Source: an uncultured Propionibacteriaceae bacterium (GTDB lineage Bacteria; Actinomycetota; Actinomycetes; Propionibacteriales; Propionibacteriaceae). From it: 45,135 nt of DNA. The notes beneath the pieces were generated by a model that saw nothing but the letters and a program-made list of their open reading frames with translations, ran no database searches and was not told the origin of the DNA. Where the stretch lies: the NCBI GenBank assembly GCA_938012815.1, contig CALLVV010000072.1:1-45135 (forward strand). Direction: 5' to 3'. Shown here in pieces: positions 18,251-25,965 of this stretch (its first letter is position 1; the number at the start of each line of letters is the position of its first letter). Both the position numbers and the translations under genes were made by a program.

Positions 18251-18447
18251 AAAACTTTTGTGTGAAACCAACCCGGGGCGGGCCGGGCCGGGACCCGCTC
18301 GTCGACATCACGGGTTCGCCGAACCACCCCGGCCCGCTGGCCGAAAGTTGCCTATTTCCCGCTTCCCCTCCCGCCCGGCCCCGGGTGCCACTAGGCTTGA
18401 TGCACCGGACGCCACAGGCGACGCCCGAAGAGATGAAAGGCATCATC

Positions 18448-18843
18448 ATGGAGACCACGGAGGCAGTAAGCGAAACCAGAAGCGTGGCGGTCACCCGGGT
18501 GGCTCCCACCCAGTTGGAAGCCGTCTGGAGGGCCCTCATGACCCCCGCCGGAGCGCAGACACTGCTCGGCACAGGCGGGCAGCTCGGCAACAAGGGGGAG
18601 GCGTGGAAGGCCGACGACGGCACCTACGGCATCACCCGAAGCTTCCACCCGAAGGAACAGATCCGGTTCTCGTGGCACGCGACCGAAGGGGCACCGGCCA
18701 CCCTCGTCGACCTCAGGATGCGTGTCGTCGACGGCGGTACAGAACTGACGATCGTCCACGACAACCTTCCCGAGAACACCAACCTCGAGGCGCTCCGCGC
18801 CCGCTGGGAGACCACCCTCGAAAACCTGATCGCCGCTTCCTGA
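18448..18843 (+). CDS. SRPBCC/AHSA1-type ligand-binding domain protein
   Basis: A 131-aa single-domain protein of the START-like SRPBCC superfamily, close to the AHSA1 group: VWRALMTPAGAQTLLG, RFSWHA, TLVDLRMRVVDGGTELTIVHDNLP and a C-terminal helix with RWETTLENL. These domains bind hydrophobic ligands or partner proteins; the ligand is unknown. The ATG at 18448 is chosen because AAAGG lies 7 nt upstream. It is followed by a strong hairpin. Confidence 0.8.
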   Translation: METTEAVSETRSVAVTRVAPTQLEAVWRALMTPAGAQTLLGTGGQLGNKGEAWKADDGTYGITRSFHPKEQIRFSWHATEGAPATLVDLRMRVVDGGTELTIVHDNLPENTNLEALRARWETTLENLIAAS

Positions 18844-18861
18844 CGGCGGCGAGACCACCCC

Positions 18862-18912
18862 ATGCGGGCGGTGTGGCCTGCGGCTTTCCGCCGGCCACAC
18901 CGCCCGCATTTT
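18862..18912 (+). terminator. Strong hairpin terminator after the SRPBCC gene
   Basis: A perfect 17-bp stem (18862-18878 with 18893-18909) around a 14-nt loop that can itself pair (GCGG/CCGC), followed by four T at 18909-18912. The clearest intrinsic terminator in the window. Confidence 0.85.
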
Positions 18913-19036
18913 CGCGGCACCCAATCTCTCTCGAAATCCCTCCCCAGCACCCTTCCGGGCCGCAGACCTCAGGCGTAAAGTGTGCCAAGACAGACTGGCG
19001 ACGCAGCCAATACACAAATGATCGCTAGGGAGCATC

Positions 19037-21559
19037 ATGACCGAGCTACCGCGCGAAGCGGTGACAGCACCAGAAGAGAAAGTCCTCCGCGCCGCGACGG
19101 ACCCACGGCCCGTCCGGCGCAATCCCGCGAAAAACATCGGACTGCTCGGGGCCGCGGTCGGCGTACTCTGTCTCACCTCGTGCGGTTCCGGCGGCGGCCA
19201 GTCGGGAAGCCATGCGGGCGGGGAGGCGAACCTTCAGCTTCCCGACCTCGGCTCCGTTTCCTTCCTCGGCCTGCCGGGCAGCGTGCTGCTCGGCCTCGGG
19301 TTGATCGTGTGCGCACTCGGCCTGGGGTTCGGGATCATCACCTACTCACAGCTGAACCGCATGCCCGTGCACACGGCGATGCGCGAGGTCTCCGAGCTGA
19401 TCTACACCACCTGCAAGACCTACCTGAAGCAACAGGGCCGGTTCCTGTTGCTGCTGTGGGCCTTCATCGCCGCCATCATCGTCATCTACTACTTGTTCCT
19501 CGTCAACTTCGGGGTGGGCAGGACGGCCGTGGTGATCCTGTTCTCGCTGATCGGCATGGGCGGCAGCTACGCGGTGGCCTGGTACGGCATCCGCGTCAAC
19601 ACCCTGGCGAACTCCCGCACCGCGCACGCCGCGATGTCCGGGCGCCCCTATCCTTGCCACGACATCCCGCTGCGCTCCGGAATGAGCATCGGCATGGTGC
19701 TGATCTCCGTCGAGCTGGCGATGATGCTGGTCATCATGGTGTTCCTGCCCGGCGAGATCGCGGGTTCCTGCTTCATCGGCTTCGCGATCGGTGAGTCGCT
19801 GGGCGCGTCGGCCCTGCGCATCGCGGGCGGGATCTTCACCAAGATCGCCGACATCGGCGCCGACCTGATGAAGATCGTCTTCCACATCAAGGAGGACGAC
19901 GCCCGCAATCCCGGCGTGATCGCCGACTGCACGGGCGACAACGCCGGTGACTCCGTCGGCCCCTCTGCGGACGGTTTCGAGACCTACGGCGTGACCGGTG
20001 TGGCGCTGATCACGTTCATCCTCCTCGGCATCCAGGACCCGACGGTGCAGGTGCAGCTGCTGGTGTGGATCTTCGTGATCCGCGCGGTGATGGTGGTTGC
20101 CTCCGGGATCTCGTACTTCGTCAACGCCGCCATCACCCGCGCCCGCTATCGCGCCGCCGCAGAGATGGACTTCGAGGCGCCCCTGACGTCGCTGGTGTGG
20201 CTGACCTCGGTGCTGTGCATCGCGTGCACCTTCGGCACCTCCGCGGCGCTGATCGGTGGCCTGCCCGACGGGATGTGGTGGAAGCTGTCGCTGATCGTCA
20301 GCTGCGGCACCCTGGCCGGGGCACTGATCCCGGAGCTGGTGAAGGTCTTCACCTCCACCAACGCCCGCCACACCCGCGAGGTCGTGGTCTCCTCCAACCA
20401 GGGCGGGGCGTCGCTGAACATCCTCTCCGGCCTGGTGGCGGGCAACTTCTCCGGCTACTGGATCGGGTTGGCGATCACCGGGTTGATGGGGTTGAGCTTC
20501 ATCATCTCGACCATGGGGCTGAACCAGATCATGATCGCCCCCGCGGTGTTCGCGTTCGGGCTGGTCGCGTTCGGCTTCCTGGGCATGGGACCCGTGACGA
20601 TCGCCGTCGACTCCTACGGCCCCGTCACCGACAACGCCCAGTCGGTGTTCGAGCTGTCCACCATCGAGGAGATCCCCGGCATCGAGGAGGAGCTGGAACG
20701 CGACCACGGCATCCGCCCCGACTTCGAGCGCGCCAAGCACTTCCTCGAGGCCAATGACGGCGCGGGCAACACCTTCAAGGCAACGGCGAAACCGGTGCTG
20801 ATCGGCACCGCCGTGGTGGGGGCCACCACCATGATCTTCTCCATCATGATGGGCCTGACCAACAAGCTCGCCGATAACCTGGAGAACCTGTCGCTGCTGC
20901 ACGCCCCGTTCCTGCTGGGCCTGCTGCTGGGCGGCGCGGTGATCTACTGGTTCACGGGTGCCTCGATGCAGGCCGTCACCACGGGCGCCTACCGGGCCGT
21001 GGAGTTCATCAAACAGAACCTGCGACTCGACGGCGAGACGAAGGCCTCCGCCCAGGACTCCAACAAGGTGGTCGAGATCTGCACCCAGTACGCCCAGAAG
21101 GGCATGTTCAACATCTTCCTGGGTGTGTTCTTCGCCACTCTGGCGTTCGCCTTCGCCGAGCCGTTCCTGTTCATCGGGTTCCTCGTCGCGATGGCGCTGT
21201 TCGGGCTCTACCAGGCCATCTTCATGGCGAACGCGGGCGGCGCCTGGGACAACGCGAAGAAACTCGTCGAGGTGGATCTCGACGCGAAGAACACGCCGCT
21301 GCACGACGCCACCGTCGTGGGTGACACCGTCGGCGACCCCTACAAGGACACCTCGTCGGTGGCGCTCAACCCGGTGATCAAGTTCTCGACGCTGTTCGGA
21401 CTGCTGGCCGTCGAACTGGCCACCGCGATCACCGCCCAGGGCCTGGGTGTGCTGGCCCACGTCCTGGCCGCGGTGTTCCTGCTCGTCTCCGCCTTCTTCT
21501 GCTACCGCTCCTTCTACGGCATGCGGATCGGCGAGAGGATCGAGGACATCAAGGCCTGA
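19037..21559 (+). CDS. hppA: Membrane-bound H+-translocating pyrophosphatase
   Basis: An 840-aa polytopic membrane pump that hydrolyses pyrophosphate and moves protons (or Na+) across the membrane. Substrate-site blocks are GGIFTKIADIGADL, KEDDARNPGVIADC, GDNAGD, and the C-terminal GAWDNAKK. GNTFKA carries Lys where K+-dependent enzymes have Ala (GNTTAA), so a K+-independent enzyme is predicted. The usual CAGMAADLFE block reads SVGPSADGFETYG, as in a divergent subgroup. The first hydrophobic segment ends in LTSCGSGGGQ, which resembles a lipobox. AGGGAG precedes the ATG. Confidence 0.93.
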   Translation: MTELPREAVTAPEEKVLRAATDPRPVRRNPAKNIGLLGAAVGVLCLTSCGSGGGQSGSHAGGEANLQLPDLGSVSFLGLPGSVLLGLGLIVCALGLGFGIITYSQLNRMPVHTAMREVSELIYTTCKTYLKQQGRFLLLLWAFIAAIIVIYYLFLVNFGVGRTAVVILFSLIGMGGSYAVAWYGIRVNTLANSRTAHAAMSGRPYPCHDIPLRSGMSIGMVLISVELAMMLVIMVFLPGEIAGSCFIGFAIGESLGASALRIAGGIFTKIADIGADLMKIVFHIKEDDARNPGVIADCTGDNAGDSVGPSADGFETYGVTGVALITFILLGIQDPTVQVQLLVWIFVIRAVMVVASGISYFVNAAITRARYRAAAEMDFEAPLTSLVWLTSVLCIACTFGTSAALIGGLPDGMWWKLSLIVSCGTLAGALIPELVKVFTSTNARHTREVVVSSNQGGASLNILSGLVAGNFSGYWIGLAITGLMGLSFIISTMGLNQIMIAPAVFAFGLVAFGFLGMGPVTIAVDSYGPVTDNAQSVFELSTIEEIPGIEEELERDHGIRPDFERAKHFLEANDGAGNTFKATAKPVLIGTAVVGATTMIFSIMMGLTNKLADNLENLSLLHAPFLLGLLLGGAVIYWFTGASMQAVTTGAYRAVEFIKQNLRLDGETKASAQDSNKVVEICTQYAQKGMFNIFLGVFFATLAFAFAEPFLFIGFLVAMALFGLYQAIFMANAGGAWDNAKKLVEVDLDAKNTPLHDATVVGDTVGDPYKDTSSVALNPVIKFSTLFGLLAVELATAITAQGLGVLAHVLAAVFLLVSAFFCYRSFYGMRIGERIEDIKA

Positions 21560-21570
21560 GGGCCCGCGAC

Positions 21571-21605
21571 GGGTGGGGTCGGGAACCGACACCCCGACCC
21601 CACCC
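21571..21605 (+). terminator. GC-rich hairpin after hppA
   Basis: A perfect 13-bp stem (21571-21583 with 21593-21605) and a 9-nt loop, starting 11 nt after the hppA stop. There is no T-run, as is common for actinobacterial hairpin terminators. Confidence 0.7.
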
Positions 21606-21681
21606 ACCCTCCGCCCGTTCCGGGGCGGGGATGTGCAAGAGTGGTCGGTGATCGAGTGTGCCCGTGTGGAGAGGAACCATC

Positions 21682-22167
21682 ATGAGCAGTCCGCAGTACC
21701 CGTACGGCGGCGACCAGCAGGGAAACGTGTGGGAGCAGTCGCAGCCCACCGGGAACGTCTGGGACCCGCAGGCCACGGACGCCTGGGGCCAGCAGGCGGT
21801 CTCCAACGCGTCCCCGCAGGGCCTGCCGCCCTCCCCCTCTCCGGGCGGACCCATGGGCCAGTCCGCACCCCCACCCCAGCAGCAGCCACCGCAGGTTCCA
21901 CCGAGCCCGAACAACCTCTTCGCCGTGCTGTTCGATTTCGGTTTCAGGCACCGCATGAGTGCCGCGGCTATCAGGCTGGCCTATCTGCTCGGAACCGTCA
22001 CGGCGGCCCTCCTGGCGGTCGCGATCCTCGCCGTGGGATTCACCAGCCAGAACGCGCTGCTCCTCGTCATCTCCCTGTTCCTGGCCCCTCTCGGTTTCCT
22101 TACCGCCCTGGCCGTCAATCGTGTGATACTGGAGACGTGGCGGGCCGTTGCAGGCGAGCCCGTTTGA
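21682..22167 (+). CDS. DUF4282 domain membrane protein
   Basis: A 161-aa protein. Residues 1-75 are disordered and rich in Gln, Pro and Ser (WEQSQPTGNVWDPQ, PPPQQQPPQVPP). The C-terminal part is a DUF4282-like domain, FDFGFRHRM followed by two hydrophobic segments and VNRVILETWRA. Predicted to be inserted in the membrane by two helices with the tail in the cytosol. Function unknown. GAGAGGA before the ATG at 21682 sets the start. Confidence 0.8.
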   Translation: MSSPQYPYGGDQQGNVWEQSQPTGNVWDPQATDAWGQQAVSNASPQGLPPSPSPGGPMGQSAPPPQQQPPQVPPSPNNLFAVLFDFGFRHRMSAAAIRLAYLLGTVTAALLAVAILAVGFTSQNALLLVISLFLAPLGFLTALAVNRVILETWRAVAGEPV

Positions 22168-22282
22168 TGCCGGTTGAGCCGGGCCATACACGACAGAGAC
22201 CTCGGTCCGGCTCAACCTCATTCCCCGGCCCATCCCCGGGGGAGCCCACGGACGTAACCACCACAGCCGGTAGGTTGTAGTC

Positions 22283-23410
22283 GTGAGCATCACCGTCAAG
22301 ACGATCAGCGCCGACGAGCACCTGGCCTTCGTGGCGGCTCGTGGGCAGGCGAGTTTCCTACAACTTCCCGCGTGGGGGAAGGCGAAACCGGAGTGGCGTT
22401 CCGAATCCGTTGGTTTCTTCGACGGCGACACCCTCACCGGGGTGGGGCTCGTCCTGTACCGGCAGCTTCCGAAACTGCCCCGCTACCTGGCCTACCTGCC
22501 GGAGGGCCCCGTCCTCGACTGGGACCGCCCCGACGTCGACGCCCACCTGGAGGCGCTCGTCGCCCACGCCCGCCGCAACAAGGCGTTCGCCGTGCGGATC
22601 GGCCCGACCGTGGTGCATCACCGCTGGCTGGCGCCCACGGTGAAGGCCGCCATCGCCGACCCCGGGATCACCGCCCTGTCGCAGGCCACCCCCGACGAGA
22701 CCACCTTGGTCGGTACCCGGGTGCTGCGGACCCTGGACCATCTCGGCTGGCAGCCCCAGGCGGAGGGTCACGGCTTCGCGGCCGGGCAGCCGAAGTTCAA
22801 CTACCAGCTGCGCCTGACCGACGCAGAGGGCACGGTCCTGACCGACGAGCAGCTGCTGAAGGGCATGAACCAGCTGTGGCGCCGCAACATCAAGAAGGCC
22901 GACAAACTGGGGGTGACAGTCACCCGGGGAGAACGCGCCGACCTGGCCCGGTTCCACCGCATCTACCTGGAAACCGCCGAACGCGACCACTTCACCGGCC
23001 GCGGGCTGCCCTACTTCGAGGCCATGTGGGACGCCCTCAACGCCGAGGAACCAGACCGGATGCGCGTCTACCTGGCCGAGCACGAGGGTGACCTGGTGGC
23101 GGCCACCACCTTCATCCGCGTCGGCACCCACGCCTGGTACTCCTACGGCGCCTCCACCACCGCGAAACGCGAGGTCCGCGGCTCCAACGCCATCCAGTGG
23201 CGCATGATGCGCGACGCCCGCGACGCCGGGGCCACCATCTACGACCTGCGCGGCATCACCGAGGGGCTGGCGGCCGACGACCCGGAGCTGGGGCTCATCC
23301 AGTTCAAAGTGGGCACGGGAGGCGAGGCCGTCGCCTATCTCGGGGAATGGGACAAACCCATCAGCTCGTTCCTCCACTTCGCCTTCCAGCAGTACCTGAA
23401 GCGGCGGTGA
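22283..23410 (+). CDS. FemABX family lipid II aminoacyltransferase
   Basis: A 375-aa FemABX/MurM-type enzyme, which adds amino acids from aminoacyl-tRNA to the stem-peptide side chain of lipid II at the cytosolic membrane face. Family parts: FLQLPAWGKAKPEW at the N-terminus, YLPEGPVLDW, NIKKADKLGVTV, WYSYGAS, NAIQWRMMRDA and the FKVGTGGE-x-VAYLGEWD end. The amino acid added is not predictable. The GTG start follows TAGGTT (22271-22276) by 6 nt with no Shine-Dalgarno, so it is probably leaderless. The next gene begins 1 nt after its stop. Confidence 0.9.
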   Translation: MSITVKTISADEHLAFVAARGQASFLQLPAWGKAKPEWRSESVGFFDGDTLTGVGLVLYRQLPKLPRYLAYLPEGPVLDWDRPDVDAHLEALVAHARRNKAFAVRIGPTVVHHRWLAPTVKAAIADPGITALSQATPDETTLVGTRVLRTLDHLGWQPQAEGHGFAAGQPKFNYQLRLTDAEGTVLTDEQLLKGMNQLWRRNIKKADKLGVTVTRGERADLARFHRIYLETAERDHFTGRGLPYFEAMWDALNAEEPDRMRVYLAEHEGDLVAATTFIRVGTHAWYSYGASTTAKREVRGSNAIQWRMMRDARDAGATIYDLRGITEGLAADDPELGLIQFKVGTGGEAVAYLGEWDKPISSFLHFAFQQYLKRR

Positions 23411-23411
23411 C

Positions 23412-24437
23412 ATGACCCTCACACTGACCATCGACACCCGCGCCTGGCGCGACCACGTCAAGCACGTCCACGAGGAGTTCCCGGGGCTGGTGCCCGTCGC
23501 CAAGGGCAACGGCTACGGCCTCGGGCTGGACGTCCTGGCCCGCGAGGCCGAACGTCTCAACAACGACTGCCTGGCGGTCGGCACCGCCCACGAGGTCACG
23601 ACCGTGCGGGAGGCGGGATGGTCGCGTGACGTGATCGTCCTGAGCCCGTGGCGGCCCTTCGATGAAACCGCCACGGCCCTGCTGGACGATCCCCGCGTCA
23701 TCACCGTCGTCTCCCGCCTCACCGACCTCGACGAACTGCGCGCCACGCATCCGGGGGCCCGGGTGGTGGTGGAACTCATGACGTCGATGCGCAGGCACGG
23801 CATCACACCGCAGGAGGTCGCCTCGGTGGAGGTCGGGAAGCTGGGATTCGAGGGCTGGACCATGCATCTGCCGCTGAAGGGACAGCTGTCGGAAGCCAGG
23901 CAGCTCGCATCGGAGGCCGTGGCCCACCAGCGGGGCGCGGTGTGGGTTTCACATCTGGGCGTGAACGACTATCGCAGGCTCCGCACACAGCTGGGCGTAC
24001 AGACCCGGATGCGGATGGGAACCCGGCTGTGGCTGGGGGCCCCGCAGACCCTGCGAACCACCGCCACCGTTCTCGACGTGCACCGCGTCACCCGCGGTGC
24101 CCGCTACGGCTACAACCAGTCGCGCGCGCCCCGGGACGGTTGGCTGGTGATCGTCAGCGGCGGCACCTCCCACGGGATCGCGCTGTCGGCGCCGTCGCCG
24201 GCCCGGTCGCTGCGGCAGCGGGGTGTGAGCCTGGCACAGGGCGTCCTGGACGCCGCCGGGATCTCGCGGTCGCCGTTCAGCATCGCGGGCCGCAAACGCC
24301 CCTTCGCGGAACCCCCGCACATGCACGCCTCCATGGTGTTCGTCGGGGGCGCGAGCCCCGGGGTCGAGGTCGGCGACGAGGTCCCCGTCACCACCCGCCA
24401 GACCACCACCACCTGCGACGAACTCGTCTGGAGCTGA
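23412..24437 (+). CDS. Alanine racemase-like PLP enzyme
   Basis: A 341-aa fold-type III PLP protein. The N-terminal barrel has the PLP lysine in VPVAKGNGYGLG (about K31) and the C-terminal part resembles the alanine racemase beta domain (RYGYNQSRAPRDGWLVIVSGGTSHG). It is somewhat shorter and more divergent than housekeeping Alr. Given the 1-nt spacing to the FemX gene, it may supply or handle an amino acid used in peptidoglycan branching; this is an inference from context. Racemase specificity is unproven. Confidence 0.8.
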   Translation: MTLTLTIDTRAWRDHVKHVHEEFPGLVPVAKGNGYGLGLDVLAREAERLNNDCLAVGTAHEVTTVREAGWSRDVIVLSPWRPFDETATALLDDPRVITVVSRLTDLDELRATHPGARVVVELMTSMRRHGITPQEVASVEVGKLGFEGWTMHLPLKGQLSEARQLASEAVAHQRGAVWVSHLGVNDYRRLRTQLGVQTRMRMGTRLWLGAPQTLRTTATVLDVHRVTRGARYGYNQSRAPRDGWLVIVSGGTSHGIALSAPSPARSLRQRGVSLAQGVLDAAGISRSPFSIAGRKRPFAEPPHMHASMVFVGGASPGVEVGDEVPVTTRQTTTTCDELVWS

Positions 24438-24444
24438 GGGGCAC

Positions 24445-24467
24445 CACCGCCGATCAGGCCGGCGGTG
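24445..24467. terminator. Hairpin between convergent genes
   Basis: CACCGCCG and CGGCGGTG pair perfectly (8 bp, 7-nt loop) just after the racemase-like stop. No T-run; it could serve both directions. Confidence 0.45.
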
Positions 24468-24514
24468 AAGGCCACTCACAAAGACCAAGGAATGGTGGAT
24501 GCCACGATCTTTCC

Positions 24515-25891
24515 CTAACAAGGGGATCCATGACCACCGGGACGCACCAAGGAACGGATAGAGGCCGGGCCTGCGGCGTCGTTCAGTACCCCGCCGACCG
24601 GGTCGGCGGCCCGTGGGGTGCGCAGCGGATCGTGTCCCGGATCAGCGGCGTCGCGCAGACAGGAGACGAAGATCCAGACCTCCACGACGATCCGCAGGAT
24701 GATGGCGGCGAAGTAGATGTTCGGGTTCGAGTTGAGATGCCCCGCCAGATACCCCCAGATCGCGGCCCAGTAGACCACTTGGGTGATGGTGAACGCCACC
24801 CATTCCGGGCGGCCGGGCCGCCCCACCAGCAACGCCAGCAGCAGCCACAGTGCGGCCTGGGGAGCGTAGGTAGCCCCGAACAGCGCCGTCGGGAACACGA
24901 ACAACACCACCAGGGTGCCGACGCGCGGCCTGTGTCCCCGCAGATAGAGCCAGGCCGACACGACCAGCAGCAGCAGCGTCGTCAGCATCAACCCCAACGA
25001 CCCCGCGGCCCGCACCTCCCAGCCGAACAGGTGCCCCAGATAGAACAGCGACCCGTAGGACAGGCTCTTCGTCGCCTCGCCCTGGTAGTACCCGGCCACC
25101 GCCTCCCAGTTCAGGATCAGAAACGGCAGGTGCAGCAGCGCGACGACGGTCGCCGCTGCTCCGAGGAATTTTCCTGCCTGCCCGATACGGGTGCGCAGCA
25201 CGAAGGTCAGGGCAACGGCCAGCACCACCGCGATCGCCATCAGGCCCGCGCAGACCGCGAGCCCGAGCACGAGCCCCGACCACACCGGCCTTCCCTTGGA
25301 GAACAGCAGCAGCCCGAGGGCGGCCAATGAAACCGCGAACAGATCCCACGACACCAGCCCAGAGGCCAGGACCACGGGCGAGGCAGCCAGCCACATGGCG
25401 TCCCAGGAGCGGTACCGGCCTCCCTGCGAGTCGCGGCCCATGAAGGTCTGGCACAGCACCCACAGCAGGAAACACGCGAACAGCAGCACCATGCAGACGG
25501 CGTAGAACACCTGCGCCCCGTCGAGCTGGGCCTGCACCCCGAGCGACGTGCCGACGGGGGCCCCGAGCAGGCCGGAGATCCCGATCACGACGAACAACAG
25601 CAGGCCGAGCAGCGGCGGATACTGCATCTGCCCGCCGTCGAAGGGATGGGCGCCGAACGCGAACCCATTGCTCGTCCACGCCAGCGGCACATCCGAGTAG
25701 CAGAGCACGATGAACGCATTGACCCGGACGCTCTCGGAGGTCTGGATGCACGGTATCTGCCGCAGCGAACAGGCCACGAACAGCACCGTCGCCACCAGCA
25801 ACGACCACGGCAGCGGATCAAACCACGGTCCCGAGCGCCGGGCGTAACGCCCGGCCGGCCCACCGAGCCCCTCCAGCAGCGCACTGTTCAT
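24515..25891 (-). CDS. GT87/DUF2029-like polytopic membrane glycosyltransferase
   Basis: A 458-aa membrane protein with about 10-12 hydrophobic segments. It resembles the GT-C, DUF2029 (GT87) family, which uses polyprenyl-phosphate sugars. FGAHPFDGGQMQYPPLLGLL and SWDLFAVSLAALGLLLFSKG are typical luminal and membrane parts. Acceptor and sugar unknown. It lies 74 bp downstream of ponA, the same neighbour relation as ponA1 with Rv0051 in mycobacteria. TAAGGT lies 6 nt before the ATG (25898-25903), suggesting its own leaderless promoter. Confidence 0.75.
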   Translation of the reverse strand: MNSALLEGLGGPAGRYARRSGPWFDPLPWSLLVATVLFVACSLRQIPCIQTSESVRVNAFIVLCYSDVPLAWTSNGFAFGAHPFDGGQMQYPPLLGLLLFVVIGISGLLGAPVGTSLGVQAQLDGAQVFYAVCMVLLFACFLLWVLCQTFMGRDSQGGRYRSWDAMWLAASPVVLASGLVSWDLFAVSLAALGLLLFSKGRPVWSGLVLGLAVCAGLMAIAVVLAVALTFVLRTRIGQAGKFLGAAATVVALLHLPFLILNWEAVAGYYQGEATKSLSYGSLFYLGHLFGWEVRAAGSLGLMLTTLLLLVVSAWLYLRGHRPRVGTLVVLFVFPTALFGATYAPQAALWLLLALLVGRPGRPEWVAFTITQVVYWAAIWGYLAGHLNSNPNIYFAAIILRIVVEVWIFVSCLRDAADPGHDPLRTPRAADPVGGVLNDAAGPASIRSLVRPGGHGSPC

Positions 25892-25965
25892 GCGAACACC
25901 TTAGAGGCTCCGCGGGCAAGGGTCCGGGCGAGGAAGTGGAAAGTGGGAGGTTCCCACGGGATGCG

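Noticed and set aside
19346..21607. A 753-codon open frame on the minus strand
   Set aside because: Antisense to hppA, with a His/Asp/Gln-rich composition typical of a shadow.
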